Below, in pieces: positions 1 through 5,622 of a stretch of DNA of 10,985 nt. Source of the stretch: Candidatus Aenigmatarchaeota archaeon (GTDB taxonomy: Archaea; Aenigmatarchaeota; Aenigmatarchaeia; QMZP01; QMZT01); assembly GCA_023128965.1 (NCBI GenBank), contig JAGMCY010000048.1:1-10985 (forward strand). Reading direction: 5' to 3'. Numbering within the stretch: the first letter of the stretch is position 1; each line of letters opens with the position of its first letter. The notes beneath the pieces are model-generated. The model saw only the letters and a program-made list of their open reading frames with translations. It was not told the DNA's origin and ran no database searches. The translations under genes were made by a program, and so were the position numbers.

Positions 1-332
1 AAATAGTCGACGACATAAGGAAAACCGGGATCTCCATGCCGAGGAAGTTCAAGATCACCATCGAGAACATCGTGGCATCGACAAGGATAGAAGTGAAGCC
101 TAAACTAATGCTTGAGGAAGTCGCGATATCGTTGGAAGAGGTTGAATACGAGCCAGAACAGTTCCCTGGTCTCGTTTACAGGATGAAAAACCCGAGAGTG
201 GCTTTTCTCCTTTTCGGTTCAGGAAAGATAATCGCCACAGGCGGACGGAACCTCAAAGACATAAACCTTGCCCTGAACAAATTCAAGAAAAGCCTTGAAG
301 GGATCGGACTTAAGGTAAAGCACGTAAATTGA
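1..332 (+). CDS. tbp: TATA-binding protein (TBP), C-terminal part, 5' truncated by the window
   Basis: General transcription factor that binds box A promoters and recruits TFB and RNA polymerase. The reading frame is open from the window edge (first full codon at position 3), so the gene starts upstream. The visible 109 codons are the last helix of the first TBP repeat (IVDDIRKTGI) followed by the whole second repeat. Diagnostic repeat signatures are ITIENIVAST, the stirrup segment EYEPEQFPGLVYRM and the strand LLFGSGKIIATGG, then the closing amphipathic helix. An ATG at 36 lies inside the inter-repeat linker and is not a real start. The C-terminus ends soon after the last helix (KVKHVN), without the acidic tail found in many archaeal TBPs. 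Family assignment is very secure. Whether this is the only TBP in the genome cannot be told. Confidence 0.96.
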   Translation, partial: IVDDIRKTGISMPRKFKITIENIVASTRIEVKPKLMLEEVAISLEEVEYEPEQFPGLVYRMKNPRVAFLLFGSGKIIATGGRNLKDINLALNKFKKSLEGIGLKVKHVN

Positions 333-377
333 AAATCGGAAAAATCAAAGTTCGAATTCTACATTTAAACACAACCA

Positions 378-384
378 TTTAAAT
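378..384 (+). promoter_or_regulatory. Box A (TATA) for the 43-aa ORF
   Basis: TTTAAAT centred about 24 bp before the ATG at 405. There is no Shine-Dalgarno site between them, as expected for a leaderless archaeal transcript. Confidence 0.5.
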
Positions 385-404
385 CCCCTTTTGAATTCTC
401 AAGC

Positions 405-536
405 ATGAACCTGAGATGCCTGTTCGGATTCCACAGATGGCAGAAAGTGGGAGGGGCGACAAATATAGGTCATGGGAAGTTCAGGCTACAAGTGGTTTGC
501 TCCGAATGTGGAAAAAGGAAATTCATAATTGATTAG
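405..536 (+). CDS. Small zinc-finger-like protein (43 aa), unknown function
   Basis: A 43-residue ORF with potential zinc ligands C5, H10, C32 and C35 (segments CLFGFHRW and CSECGKRK). This layout, a short N-terminal C-LFG-H-W block and a C-terminal CxxCGK knuckle, resembles tiny zinc-binding proteins common in archaea and phages (DUF1660-like), though I cannot confirm membership. A box A sits 24 bp upstream, supporting leaderless translation from 405. It follows tbp by 72 bp and is followed 9 bp later by a 30-aa ORF, possibly co-transcribed. Likely cytosolic, with no membrane segment. Function is unknown; nucleic-acid or protein binding is only a guess. Confidence 0.6.
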   Translation: MNLRCLFGFHRWQKVGGATNIGHGKFRLQVVCSECGKRKFIID

Positions 537-545
537 GTGATAATT

Positions 546-638
546 ATGCCAAGAGACAGATCAGAATACAACGGAAGATACTATCAGGAGAACAGGGAAA
601 GGCTATTGGAAAAAGCTTTCTGCCTAAATAATAAGTGA
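546..638 (+). CDS. Possible 30-aa basic peptide, or remnant of a longer gene
   Basis: ATG at 546 is preceded by GGTGAT (537-542), a partial but very close Shine-Dalgarno match, and lies 9 bp after the stop of the 43-aa ORF, so translational coupling is possible. The peptide is charged and Tyr-rich (SEYNGRYYQENRERLLEKA). Such YY-ENRE-LLEK stretches occur at the N-termini of phage-type HNH or endonuclease VII proteins, so this may be a decayed start of such a gene. No downstream continuation is seen: the frame ends at 636-638 and the following AT-rich DNA is promoter for the next gene. Weakly supported as a functional gene. Confidence 0.3.
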   Translation: MPRDRSEYNGRYYQENRERLLEKAFCLNNK

Positions 639-669
639 AAATATAACTTTTAACCGCCCGACCCAACAC

Positions 670-718
670 TTATAAATATTAAAGGGATAAAATAATTACC
701 AATAAACTAATATGGAGG
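670..718 (+). promoter_or_regulatory. Promoter and ribosome binding site of the SecB-like gene
   Basis: Box A TTATAAATA at 670-678 predicts a transcript start near 700. A GGAGG Shine-Dalgarno at 714-718 lies 7 nt before the ATG at 726. This gene, unlike most neighbours, therefore has a short leader with a canonical SD. Confidence 0.7.
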
Positions 719-725
719 AATTGAC

Positions 726-1136
726 ATGGCGATAATCGGTTTGACTTTCCATTCAGTTGAAGCGAGAAGGGACAAGGAACAGAGTATCAGGGCTGAGATA
801 AAGGTGAATTCCGTTCCCAGGATAAACAACATAAAAGAGGTAACGATTTCCACCATTGGCGGCAAAAAAGTTCTTTCTCTGGATTTCGAATTCGTTACGA
901 ACTACGATCCGAAAGTGGGAGAGATAAAGATAGGCGGGAGTCTGCTCTACATGACGGATGACAACAAGAAGTTGCTTAGACAGTGGGAAAAGGAGAAGAA
1001 GCTTCCGGAGAAACCTTCGCTTGAGGTTTTGAACTACCTGTTCAGGAAATGTTTGCTAAAGGTTTCCAACATCGCGGAAGACCTCCAGCTGCCACCGCCG
1101 CTTCCGATGCCCACGATAAAACCCAAGGCAAAGTAA
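726..1136 (+). CDS. Conserved archaeal protein, probably SecB-like fold (136 aa)
   Basis: Soluble 136-residue protein with no signal peptide or membrane segment. N-terminal residues 1-75 look like alternating beta strands (hydrophobic/polar alternation such as IGLTFHSVEA, FEFVTNYDPKVG, IKIGGSLLYM). A charged helix (about 79-92), a helix around 98-110 and a conserved-looking Pro-rich end LPPPLPMP (122-129) follow. This order, strand sheet, long helix, then helix ending in PPP-hydrophobic, matches the archaeal SecB-like chaperone family as I know it, and parallels bacterial SecB, whose last helix ends in a GFPPLLL-type motif. It would then bind unfolded polypeptides, perhaps as an export or holding chaperone. 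The SecB link rests on pattern, not on an alignment. Start is set by a canonical SD at 714-718. Confidence 0.75.
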   Translation: MAIIGLTFHSVEARRDKEQSIRAEIKVNSVPRINNIKEVTISTIGGKKVLSLDFEFVTNYDPKVGEIKIGGSLLYMTDDNKKLLRQWEKEKKLPEKPSLEVLNYLFRKCLLKVSNIAEDLQLPPPLPMPTIKPKAK

Positions 1137-1152
1137 ATCCTTTTATTTCTGT

Positions 1153-1160
1153 TTTATACA
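1153..1160 (+). promoter_or_regulatory. Box A for the CYTH/CyaB gene
   Basis: TTTATACA centred about 21 bp before the ATG at 1177, with no SD between; leaderless expression is likely. The T-rich runs around 1140-1170 could also terminate transcription of the preceding gene. Confidence 0.5.
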
Positions 1161-1176
1161 CTTTTATTTAGATGTT

Positions 1177-1728
1177 ATGATATCGAAGGAAATCGAGATA
1201 AAGTTCGAAGTGAAGAACGAAAACGAGATAATTGATAAACTGAAAGCTCTCGGGGCGGAAAAAACGAAAGAAGGGTTCGAGCACAACAGCGTTTTTGATA
1301 ACGGGGAGCTCAGGGAAAAGGGTATTCTGCTCAGGCTGAGGAAATTCGGGAATAAAAACACCCTCACACTCAAGACCGGGATAACCAAGGGCGAATTCAA
1401 GGAGGCGAATGAGATCGAAATTGAAGTGAGCGATTTCCAGAGGATGAAAGCTGTTCTGGAAAGCCTGGGTTACGGAGTTTCTTGGGTTTACGAGAAGAAA
1501 ACGACCCATTTCATTCTGAATGGAACGAAGATCTCGCTAGACCGGATCCCTTTCGGGACGTACATGGAAATCGAGGGGACGAGAAAAGGAATAAGGGACG
1601 TCATTGAAAAGCTCGGTCTCGACCCTGAAAAAGGCATAACGAAAACGTATTTCGAACTCTATCAGGATTCCTGCAAAGAGAAGGAGGAAGAAATGAAAAA
1701 CCTCGTTTTCTGGAGAAAATCCCTTTAG
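1177..1728 (+). CDS. cyaB: CYTH-domain protein, class IV adenylate cyclase (CyaB) type
   Basis: CYTH enzymes act on triphosphorylated substrates inside a beta-barrel tunnel with metal-binding acidic residues. The signature ExExK is present at the N-terminus (E5, E7, K9 in EIEIKF). Further charged tunnel positions are R53 and R55 (LRLRKFG), K66, the EIEIEV run (79-84), K107/K108, D122 and EIE at 131-133, and the family's C-terminal KTYFELY (156-162). Length of 183 aa is usual. The 20 residues after the ELY motif are charged and look dispensable. The family name is CyaB, but archaeal members may be triphosphatases, for example on thiamine triphosphate or other organic triphosphates, so cyclase activity is not established. 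The canonical KKR near 107-109 reads KKT here. It has its own box A and probably forms a single-gene unit. Confidence 0.88.
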   Translation: MISKEIEIKFEVKNENEIIDKLKALGAEKTKEGFEHNSVFDNGELREKGILLRLRKFGNKNTLTLKTGITKGEFKEANEIEIEVSDFQRMKAVLESLGYGVSWVYEKKTTHFILNGTKISLDRIPFGTYMEIEGTRKGIRDVIEKLGLDPEKGITKTYFELYQDSCKEKEEEMKNLVFWRKSL

Positions 1729-1735
1729 GCGTATT

Positions 1736-1763
1736 TTTATAAAACCATCAATTAAAAATTGAT
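1736..1763 (+). promoter_or_regulatory. Box A plus inverted-repeat operator candidate before the 84-aa gene
   Basis: Box A TTTATAAAA at 1736-1744 is centred 27 bp before the ATG at 1767. Immediately downstream lies a perfect 7-bp inverted repeat with a 3-bp spacer (ATCAATT, AAA, AATTGAT; 1747-1763), between box A and the predicted transcript start. That is the usual place for an archaeal repressor to block polymerase. The TATA box is read directly; the operator role is inference. Confidence 0.5.
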
Positions 1764-1766
1764 TGC

Positions 1767-2021
1767 ATGAATGAAGGATATAAAGCCCTTTTCCGTTTAG
1801 GATTAGAAGAAAAATGCAAACTTGATCCTGTAACTGAAATCTCTTCAATAATTAGAAAAATGGGTTACACTGCTCACGATTTTATATACTGTTATGAAAC
1901 GGAAAGGAAAAACGGTAGTCTAGTTGATTCAATTTATTTCCATACTAACAAACCAATAGACCCGAAAAAGATAAAGAAAATAAAGGAAGATCCACATATC
2001 TTGGAATTGGAGCACGTGTAA
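1767..2021 (+). CDS. Unrecognised 84-aa protein, AT-rich
   Basis: I do not recognise this family. The 84-residue soluble protein appears to have a helix (about 20-31), a strand around FIYCYETER (39-47), a strand VDSIYFHT (53-60), a helix IDPKKIKKIKED (64-75) and an edge strand ILELEHV. The second half resembles the beta-alpha-beta end of ACT-like or ferredoxin-like small domains, which is only a shape resemblance. Codons are clearly AT-richer than in the neighbours (many TTA, AAA, ATA, GAT), hinting at recent acquisition. It is convergent with the hydrolase (5-bp gap) and has a private promoter with an operator-like inverted repeat. It could be a small regulator or accessory protein. Confidence 0.7.
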   Translation: MNEGYKALFRLGLEEKCKLDPVTEISSIIRKMGYTAHDFIYCYETERKNGSLVDSIYFHTNKPIDPKKIKKIKEDPHILELEHV

Positions 2022-2026
2022 TAAAT

Positions 2027-2581
2027 CTAGATAAGTTCTTTTATCCTGTTCAGCAAGAGAGGGAATTCCGTATAGCCTGCCTGTTTGTTGAAGTGCCCCG
2101 CTCCTTTTATTAGGGTTAACTCCACTCCCAGATTTTCAGCGATTTTCTTCCCGTGATCGAGTGATACGTAAGGGTCGTTATCTGAATGGAACACCTCGAA
2201 ATGCTTACAGTTTTTCCTTATATTCTCCCAGTTGAATTCCTTCCCGAAGAAAGAGGAGTTTATCCCGTCGAAATCAGGATTCCCGATTTTCCCGAGAAAT
2301 CCCGCCACGAGAAAAGTGGCTTTTATGGGCATGTCGAGGGTCTCAAGTTTTCTGAGAATCAAGGCTGGCCCTAAACTGTGACCTACCATCACGAGATCAG
2401 AATCAAAGTATTTTTCATAACCATTCAGAATTTCCATCCAGTTTTCCAAGTTCTGGTTTTCAGGTGTTGGGAATTTAGGAACGAAAACTTCGAATCCTGA
2501 ACTTTCGAGAACTGACTTCAGCCAAGGGAGCCAGTTTTCCTCAGGACCCCCGTATGCCCCGTGAACGATTATCACTTTCAT
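2027..2581 (-). CDS. Alpha/beta hydrolase of the RBBP9/YdeN serine hydrolase family
   Basis: Cytosolic serine hydrolase of 184 aa, the usual size for the family. Visible elements are the oxyanion-side strand IIVHGAYGGPEENWLPWL (4-21), the nucleophile elbow GHSLG with Ser69 (67-71), the acid region SDNDPYV (133-139, Asp134 or Asp136) and the catalytic His in GAGHFN (His163). No signal peptide or lid domain is present. The substrate is unknown; family members hydrolyse small esters or peptides. It starts 29 bp downstream of the histone stop on the same strand. The gap is A-rich on the coding strand with no clear terminator, so read-through from the histone promoter is plausible. An AT-rich segment near 2595-2605 could also act as its own box A. 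Confidence 0.88.
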   Translation of the reverse strand: MKVIIVHGAYGGPEENWLPWLKSVLESSGFEVFVPKFPTPENQNLENWMEILNGYEKYFDSDLVMVGHSLGPALILRKLETLDMPIKATFLVAGFLGKIGNPDFDGINSSFFGKEFNWENIRKNCKHFEVFHSDNDPYVSLDHGKKIAENLGVELTLIKGAGHFNKQAGYTEFPLLLNRIKELI

Positions 2582-2610
2582 TGTTTCCCGAATTTTATTT
2601 TTTACAATCT

Positions 2611-2826
2611 TTATTTTCTCTTGGCGAGTCTTATATCCTCTCCCGTCACGGTCTTCCTTCCAGCATGTTTTGCGAACTTCACAGCGTCCCTCGCGAGATC
2701 GTCCGCAATCTCCTCTGTCATAGTAGCGAACTCTTTCATTGCGGTTTTCGAAACCCTCTTCGCTCCCGCATCCTTCAGTATCCTCTCGAACGGAGCGAGT
2801 GGGAGTCTGTGCTTTTTCACAGGCAT
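2611..2826 (-). CDS. Archaeal HMf-type histone
   Basis: Single histone fold of 71 residues that dimerises and wraps DNA. The sequence follows HMfA/HMfB throughout: LPLAPFERILKDAGAKRVS (helix 1 and loop), the central helix (about 27-54), then HAGRKTVTGEDIRLAKRK. Conserved functional positions with HMfB equivalents are the R57-K58-T59 DNA-binding loop, Gly21 (HMfB G16), His54 (H49) and Asp64 (D59); the latter three matter for dimer stacking and tetramer contacts. Relative to HMfB it has a five-residue basic N-terminal extension (PVKKHR region) and lacks the last two or three residues. Expression signals are strong: a clear box A and AAGGAGG before the ATG. It is divergent from the DUF5679 zinc ribbon gene. 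Confidence 0.96.
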   Translation of the reverse strand: MPVKKHRLPLAPFERILKDAGAKRVSKTAMKEFATMTEEIADDLARDAVKFAKHAGRKTVTGEDIRLAKRK

Positions 2827-2833
2827 TTTATTT

Positions 2834-2887
2834 CCTCCTTGAAAATGATTATTTGGTCTTTAAAATTTATGGCAAGGGTTTATAAAG
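2834..2887 (-). promoter_or_regulatory. Histone promoter and Shine-Dalgarno site
   Basis: On the minus strand, box A CTTTATAAA (2879-2887) predicts a transcript start near 2857. AAGGAGG (2834-2840) lies 7 nt before the ATG at 2826. A second AT-rich stretch at 2859-2870 is less box-like. Confidence 0.7.
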
Positions 2888-2997
2888 TTTTTCTTTCACC
2901 TAAAAGGCCTGAAAATCCTTATTTTTTGTATTTGAATATGTTCATACGAATAAACAAATTTAAAAGGAGAGAGGAAAGACTTTTTTGTTCCTAAACG

Positions 2998-3047
2998 TTT
3001 ATAAAGTAGTCTGGCATAAATTAATCAATAATCGCTATATAGGAGGT
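2998..3047 (+). promoter_or_regulatory. Promoter and Shine-Dalgarno of the DUF5679-like gene
   Basis: Box A TTTATAAAG at 2998-3006, followed by a full AGGAGGT Shine-Dalgarno at 3041-3047, 5 nt before the ATG at 3053. It is divergent from the histone promoter. About 110 bp between the two boxes holds AT-rich DNA with no convincing further element. Confidence 0.7.
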
Positions 3048-3052
3048 AAATT

Positions 3053-3193
3053 ATGAGTCAAGCATACTGTGTTAAGTGCAGGAAAAAAGTAGATATAAAG
3101 AACGAGCAGAGCGTAACCTTGAAGAACGGAAAGCCCGCAAAGAAAGGCGAATGCCCGATATGCGGAACAAAGGTCTTCAGGATCGGAGGTTAA
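3053..3193 (+). CDS. DUF5679-type small zinc ribbon (46 aa)
   Basis: Complete 46-residue zinc ribbon with ligands C6, C9, C34 and C37 (YCVKC and CPICG). The signature order YCVKCRKKV, VTLKNGKPAKKG, CPICGTKVFRIGG matches the DUF5679 domain, found as stand-alone archaeal proteins and as C-terminal appendages of DNA topoisomerase I. A role in binding nucleic acid or a nucleoprotein partner is therefore reasonable but unproven. The perfect AGGAGGT SD and strong box A suggest high expression. It is head-to-head with the histone gene, which fits a chromatin-related setting but does not prove one. Confidence 0.88.
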   Translation: MSQAYCVKCRKKVDIKNEQSVTLKNGKPAKKGECPICGTKVFRIGG

Positions 3194-3215
3194 TTTTTCC
3201 GTTCTTTTTATTTTT
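3194..3215 (+). terminator. T-rich archaeal terminator candidate
   Basis: Three runs of five T within 22 bp start directly after the DUF5679 stop codon. No hairpin is needed for archaeal intrinsic termination. It lies between convergent genes. Confidence 0.55.
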
Positions 3216-3232
3216 AATGAAGCTGGTCAGGT

Positions 3233-4126
3233 CTAGGTTTTTGAGTTTTTATACCATTCGACCATCTTCTCCAATTCTCCCAGGAAGTCCAATTTAGGTT
3301 TATAATTAAGTTCGTTAATGGCGTTAGCTATATCATAATTCCTGTTCATCGTGAGAACATCCAGGTAGGTTTTCATCCCTTTGAAGCGGGCAAGAAAGCT
3401 TACAAACCAGTAGGGAAAGACTTTCACTTCCTTCCCAAGCATCTCCACAAGGGTTTCCGCGAACTCCACAAACTTGACGGGCCTCTCATCCGCTATGTTG
3501 TATATCCCCTCGGATTTCGGTTTCAGTCCCAACATGAAAGCCTGGACAGCGTTTGATATGTGCGTGACATGCGTCAGATTCTCGGTTCTGGATATGGGGA
3601 ATCCCTTTTCGAGGAGCGAAAGGTTCTTGAGCCACTGCGGGCTTCCTTCCCCGTAGATAGGGGCTATCCTGAATATCAGGTTTCGCAGACCCGAATCCCG
3701 AACGAGATTCTCTGCCTTGCGTTTCGATTCCCCATAAGGGGTTTTCGGGTCTCTGGGGTAGCTCTCATCCGCTTGTCCCTTAATCTCCCCGTACACCGAA
3801 ACGCTCGAGGAGAAAATGAATTTATCCGCTTCTTTGCATGTCTCAAGAACGTTTTTCGTCCCTTCCGTGTTCACCCTGAACAGGACATCCCTCGGCTTCG
3901 AGTAGGAAACAAGCCCTGCCAGGTGTATCACGATATCAACATCCTTCCCCACCCATTTCAGGGTTTCTGGTTTCGTGATGTCCCCTTTCACGATTTCGTA
4001 CTTTGGATAAAGCCTTTTTGCGCTCCCGATATCTATGTCAAGTATACGTATGTCTTTCCTTTTCTTGCTGATTTCCTTCATTATATTCGTGCCCACGAAA
4101 CCCGTTGCACCCGTGACTAAAAGCAT
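3233..4126 (-). CDS. Extended SDR: NAD-dependent sugar-nucleotide epimerase/dehydratase family
   Basis: Rossmann-fold oxidoreductase of the UDP-glucose 4-epimerase/dehydratase superfamily, 297 aa. The dinucleotide motif GATGFVG is at 6-12 and acidic residues end strand 2 (D30, D32; NAD(H) preference likely). Also present are HLAG (68-71), the N86 helix, the SSS strand (106-108) and the catalytic YxxxK as YGESK (Tyr131, Lys135). The C-terminal half (about 170-297) is the substrate domain with the usual YNIADERPV segment. The substrate cannot be read from sequence; a nucleotide sugar for surface glycans is most common. ATG at 4126 is chosen because box A lies about 22 bp upstream and the Rossmann strand begins at once. 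It is divergent from GGGP synthase with 29 bp between start codons. Confidence 0.9.
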   Translation of the reverse strand: MLLVTGATGFVGTNIMKEISKKRKDIRILDIDIGSAKRLYPKYEIVKGDITKPETLKWVGKDVDIVIHLAGLVSYSKPRDVLFRVNTEGTKNVLETCKEADKFIFSSSVSVYGEIKGQADESYPRDPKTPYGESKRKAENLVRDSGLRNLIFRIAPIYGEGSPQWLKNLSLLEKGFPISRTENLTHVTHISNAVQAFMLGLKPKSEGIYNIADERPVKFVEFAETLVEMLGKEVKVFPYWFVSFLARFKGMKTYLDVLTMNRNYDIANAINELNYKPKLDFLGELEKMVEWYKNSKT

Positions 4127-4155
4127 ATTTATAAATGCTCCCTATATTTAAAACT
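4127..4155. promoter_or_regulatory. 29-bp divergent promoter with two crossed TATA boxes
   Basis: The whole intergenic space between two opposing start codons. Plus-strand box A TTTATAAAT (4128-4136) is centred 24 bp before the GGGP synthase ATG at 4156. Minus-strand box A TTTAAATATA (complement of 4143-4152) is centred about 22 bp before the epimerase ATG at 4126. Each box lies next to the other gene's start, so both mRNAs should be leaderless. Confidence 0.65.
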
Positions 4156-4926
4156 ATGAAAATGGGTAAGGTTGAATCCTATATCCATGAGACAATCGAA
4201 AAGGACGGCGTGGTGTTTTTCGGATTGATTGACCCTACAAACGACAGGGGAAAAGATCCTGTCGAGCTCGCAAAGGTCTTCGATGAGGCAAACGCTGACA
4301 TAATTCTAATAGGCGGATCAACGGGGATGGAAGGAGATGCTTTCAACAACGTCATGAAGAGTATAAAGGAATCTGTCAACAAACCCGTTATGCTTTTCCC
4401 AGGAAATGTGGGAGGTGTTTCAAAATACGCTGATGCTCTCTACTTCATGAGTCTTCTTAATTCAAAAAACCCTTACTGGATAACCGGGGCTCACGCCCTC
4501 GCCGCGCCCATGATTGTAAAGATAGGCATAGAGGCGATACCCACTTCCCTCTTAATCATCGAGCCAGGTGAGACCGTTGGCCAGGTGGGGGAAGCAAAGC
4601 TCATACCATACGACAAACCTGATATCGCGGTCTCTTATGCTCTCGCTGGGAAACTCCTAGGGCATAGAATAACCATCCTCGAGAGAGGTTCAGGAGCTCC
4701 AGGCCCCTCTTCGCCCGAAATGTTCAGGGCTGTGAAAAAAGCGGTAGGTCACCCCGTAATATGCGCTGGGTCCAGCAAAACGCTTGACGACATAAAAACG
4801 ACGGTGAAGGCGGGAGCGGACGGAATTCACATCGCTTCTCTGGTTGAAAAATCAGACAGTCCTTTGGGAACCGCGAAAAAGCTCGTTGAGTTCACGAAGA
4901 AAATCGGGAAAGAGAAGAAAAAATAA
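4156..4926 (+). CDS. Geranylgeranylglyceryl-phosphate synthase (GGGPS/PcrB family)
   Basis: Makes the first ether bond of archaeal membrane lipids, joining geranylgeranyl diphosphate to sn-glycerol-1-phosphate. The 256-aa TIM barrel shows LIDPTN, the phosphate-side GGSTGMEGD, MLFPGNVGG, IEPGETVGQVGEA, IPYDKPD and LLGHRITILERGSGAP, and a C-terminal phosphate loop region around AGSSKT and GADGIHIASLVE. Two motifs drift from the usual forms: ILERGSG replaces YLEAGSG, and AGSSK replaces the common GGGI-type phosphate loop. ATG at 4156 is preferred over an in-frame ATG at 4135, because the latter overlaps the box A and 4156 sits 24 bp after it; ATG 4162 is a third option. It is divergent from the epimerase and convergent (4-bp gap) with the HAD phosphatase. 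Confidence 0.93.
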   Translation: MKMGKVESYIHETIEKDGVVFFGLIDPTNDRGKDPVELAKVFDEANADIILIGGSTGMEGDAFNNVMKSIKESVNKPVMLFPGNVGGVSKYADALYFMSLLNSKNPYWITGAHALAAPMIVKIGIEAIPTSLLIIEPGETVGQVGEAKLIPYDKPDIAVSYALAGKLLGHRITILERGSGAPGPSSPEMFRAVKKAVGHPVICAGSSKTLDDIKTTVKAGADGIHIASLVEKSDSPLGTAKKLVEFTKKIGKEKKK

Positions 4927-4930
4927 TTAG

Positions 4931-5572
4931 TTACAAATTCTCAAGAATCTCTTCCGGTGTGTAAGCCATCGCGTCAGGGTCGAAGATATCAAGCATTTCC
5001 CTTGTATGGTATCCGTACGTCACGGCGATCAGCCTGCCGACCTTCGCAGCCTTTCCGGCAAGCATATCGACTTCCATATCCCCGACGTAAGCCGTGTGGT
5101 CCGCTTCCACCCCAAGCTTCTCAATTACAAGAATTATCAGCGCCGGATCGGGTTTCAGCTTGTTTATGTCCTTCCCTCCGATTACAGCGTCTACGTATTT
5201 TTCAATCCCGAACCTTTTGAGAAGCGTCCTCACTATGAACTCGTGCGTGTTCGAGCATATTCCTATCTTGAAACCCTTTTTTTTCAAAAGATAGAGAACT
5301 TCTTCCACACCTTCGAATAACCCGATCCCCTCTCCCAATTTCAGGAAATGTTTTTTGTATATTTTATTCGCTTTGCTAAAATCCCTTTCCTTTATGCCGA
5401 GTTTCAGGTAGAAGTGCTTGTAGTTCCCGTCGAGGTTTTTCGTGAAGTCCGAAATCGAGTCGTAGAACTCAATATCCATTTCCTTGCAAACAGCCTCGTA
5501 TATCTTGAAAATCGTTCCTTTCGAGTCCGCTATGACCCCGTCGAAATCGAAGATAACAGCCTCTATCGCCAT
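4931..5572 (-). CDS. HAD-superfamily phosphatase, phosphoglycolate phosphatase-like
   Basis: Cytosolic phosphohydrolase of 213 aa. HAD motif I is FDFDGV (nucleophile Asp9, acid Asp11), motif II is ICSNT (Ser107), motif III Lys140 lies in KLKPDP, and motif IV is GDMEVD (Asp165, Asp169). The region between motifs I and II (about 20-90) is an all-helical C1 cap, as in the Gph/PGMB branch. All catalytic residues are intact. The substrate is unassigned; phosphoglycolate or a similar small phosphoester is the default for this branch. ATG at 5572 lies about 27 bp after a symmetric box A shared with the divergent DUF460-like gene, with no SD, so leaderless. Confidence 0.9.
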   Translation of the reverse strand: MAIEAVIFDFDGVIADSKGTIFKIYEAVCKEMDIEFYDSISDFTKNLDGNYKHFYLKLGIKERDFSKANKIYKKHFLKLGEGIGLFEGVEEVLYLLKKKGFKIGICSNTHEFIVRTLLKRFGIEKYVDAVIGGKDINKLKPDPALIILVIEKLGVEADHTAYVGDMEVDMLAGKAAKVGRLIAVTYGYHTREMLDIFDPDAMAYTPEEILENL

Positions 5573-5594
5573 GAGAATAAATAACCTATTCTTT

Positions 5595-5604
5595 TAAATA
5601 TTTA
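5595..5604. promoter_or_regulatory. Palindromic TATA element shared by two divergent genes
   Basis: TAAATATTTA is a perfect 10-bp palindrome centred between 5599 and 5600. It lies about 27 bp from the HAD ATG (5572, minus) and about 23 bp from the DUF460-like ATG (5623, plus). It is the only strong box in the 50-bp gap, and neither gene has an SD. Confidence 0.55.
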
Positions 5605-5622
5605 CATTAAATTAAACTTTGA

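Noticed and set aside
333..725. Prophage or integrated element at the tbp downstream region
   Set aside because: Only two tiny ORFs suggest it; no integrase, direct repeats, tRNA target or capsid-type gene is visible.
2930..2960. Imperfect palindromes in the histone/zinc-ribbon intergenic DNA
   Set aside because: Short, mismatched and in very AT-rich sequence; no clear relation to either box A.
3560..4120. Open frame of 186 codons on the plus strand inside the epimerase gene
   Set aside because: Antisense to a protein with intact Rossmann and YxxxK motifs; its translation shows no domain and it has no start signals.
4135..4155. Upstream ATG 4135 as start of GGGP synthase
   Set aside because: It overlaps the box A that drives the gene; ATG 4156 lies at the right leaderless distance and matches the family N-terminus.
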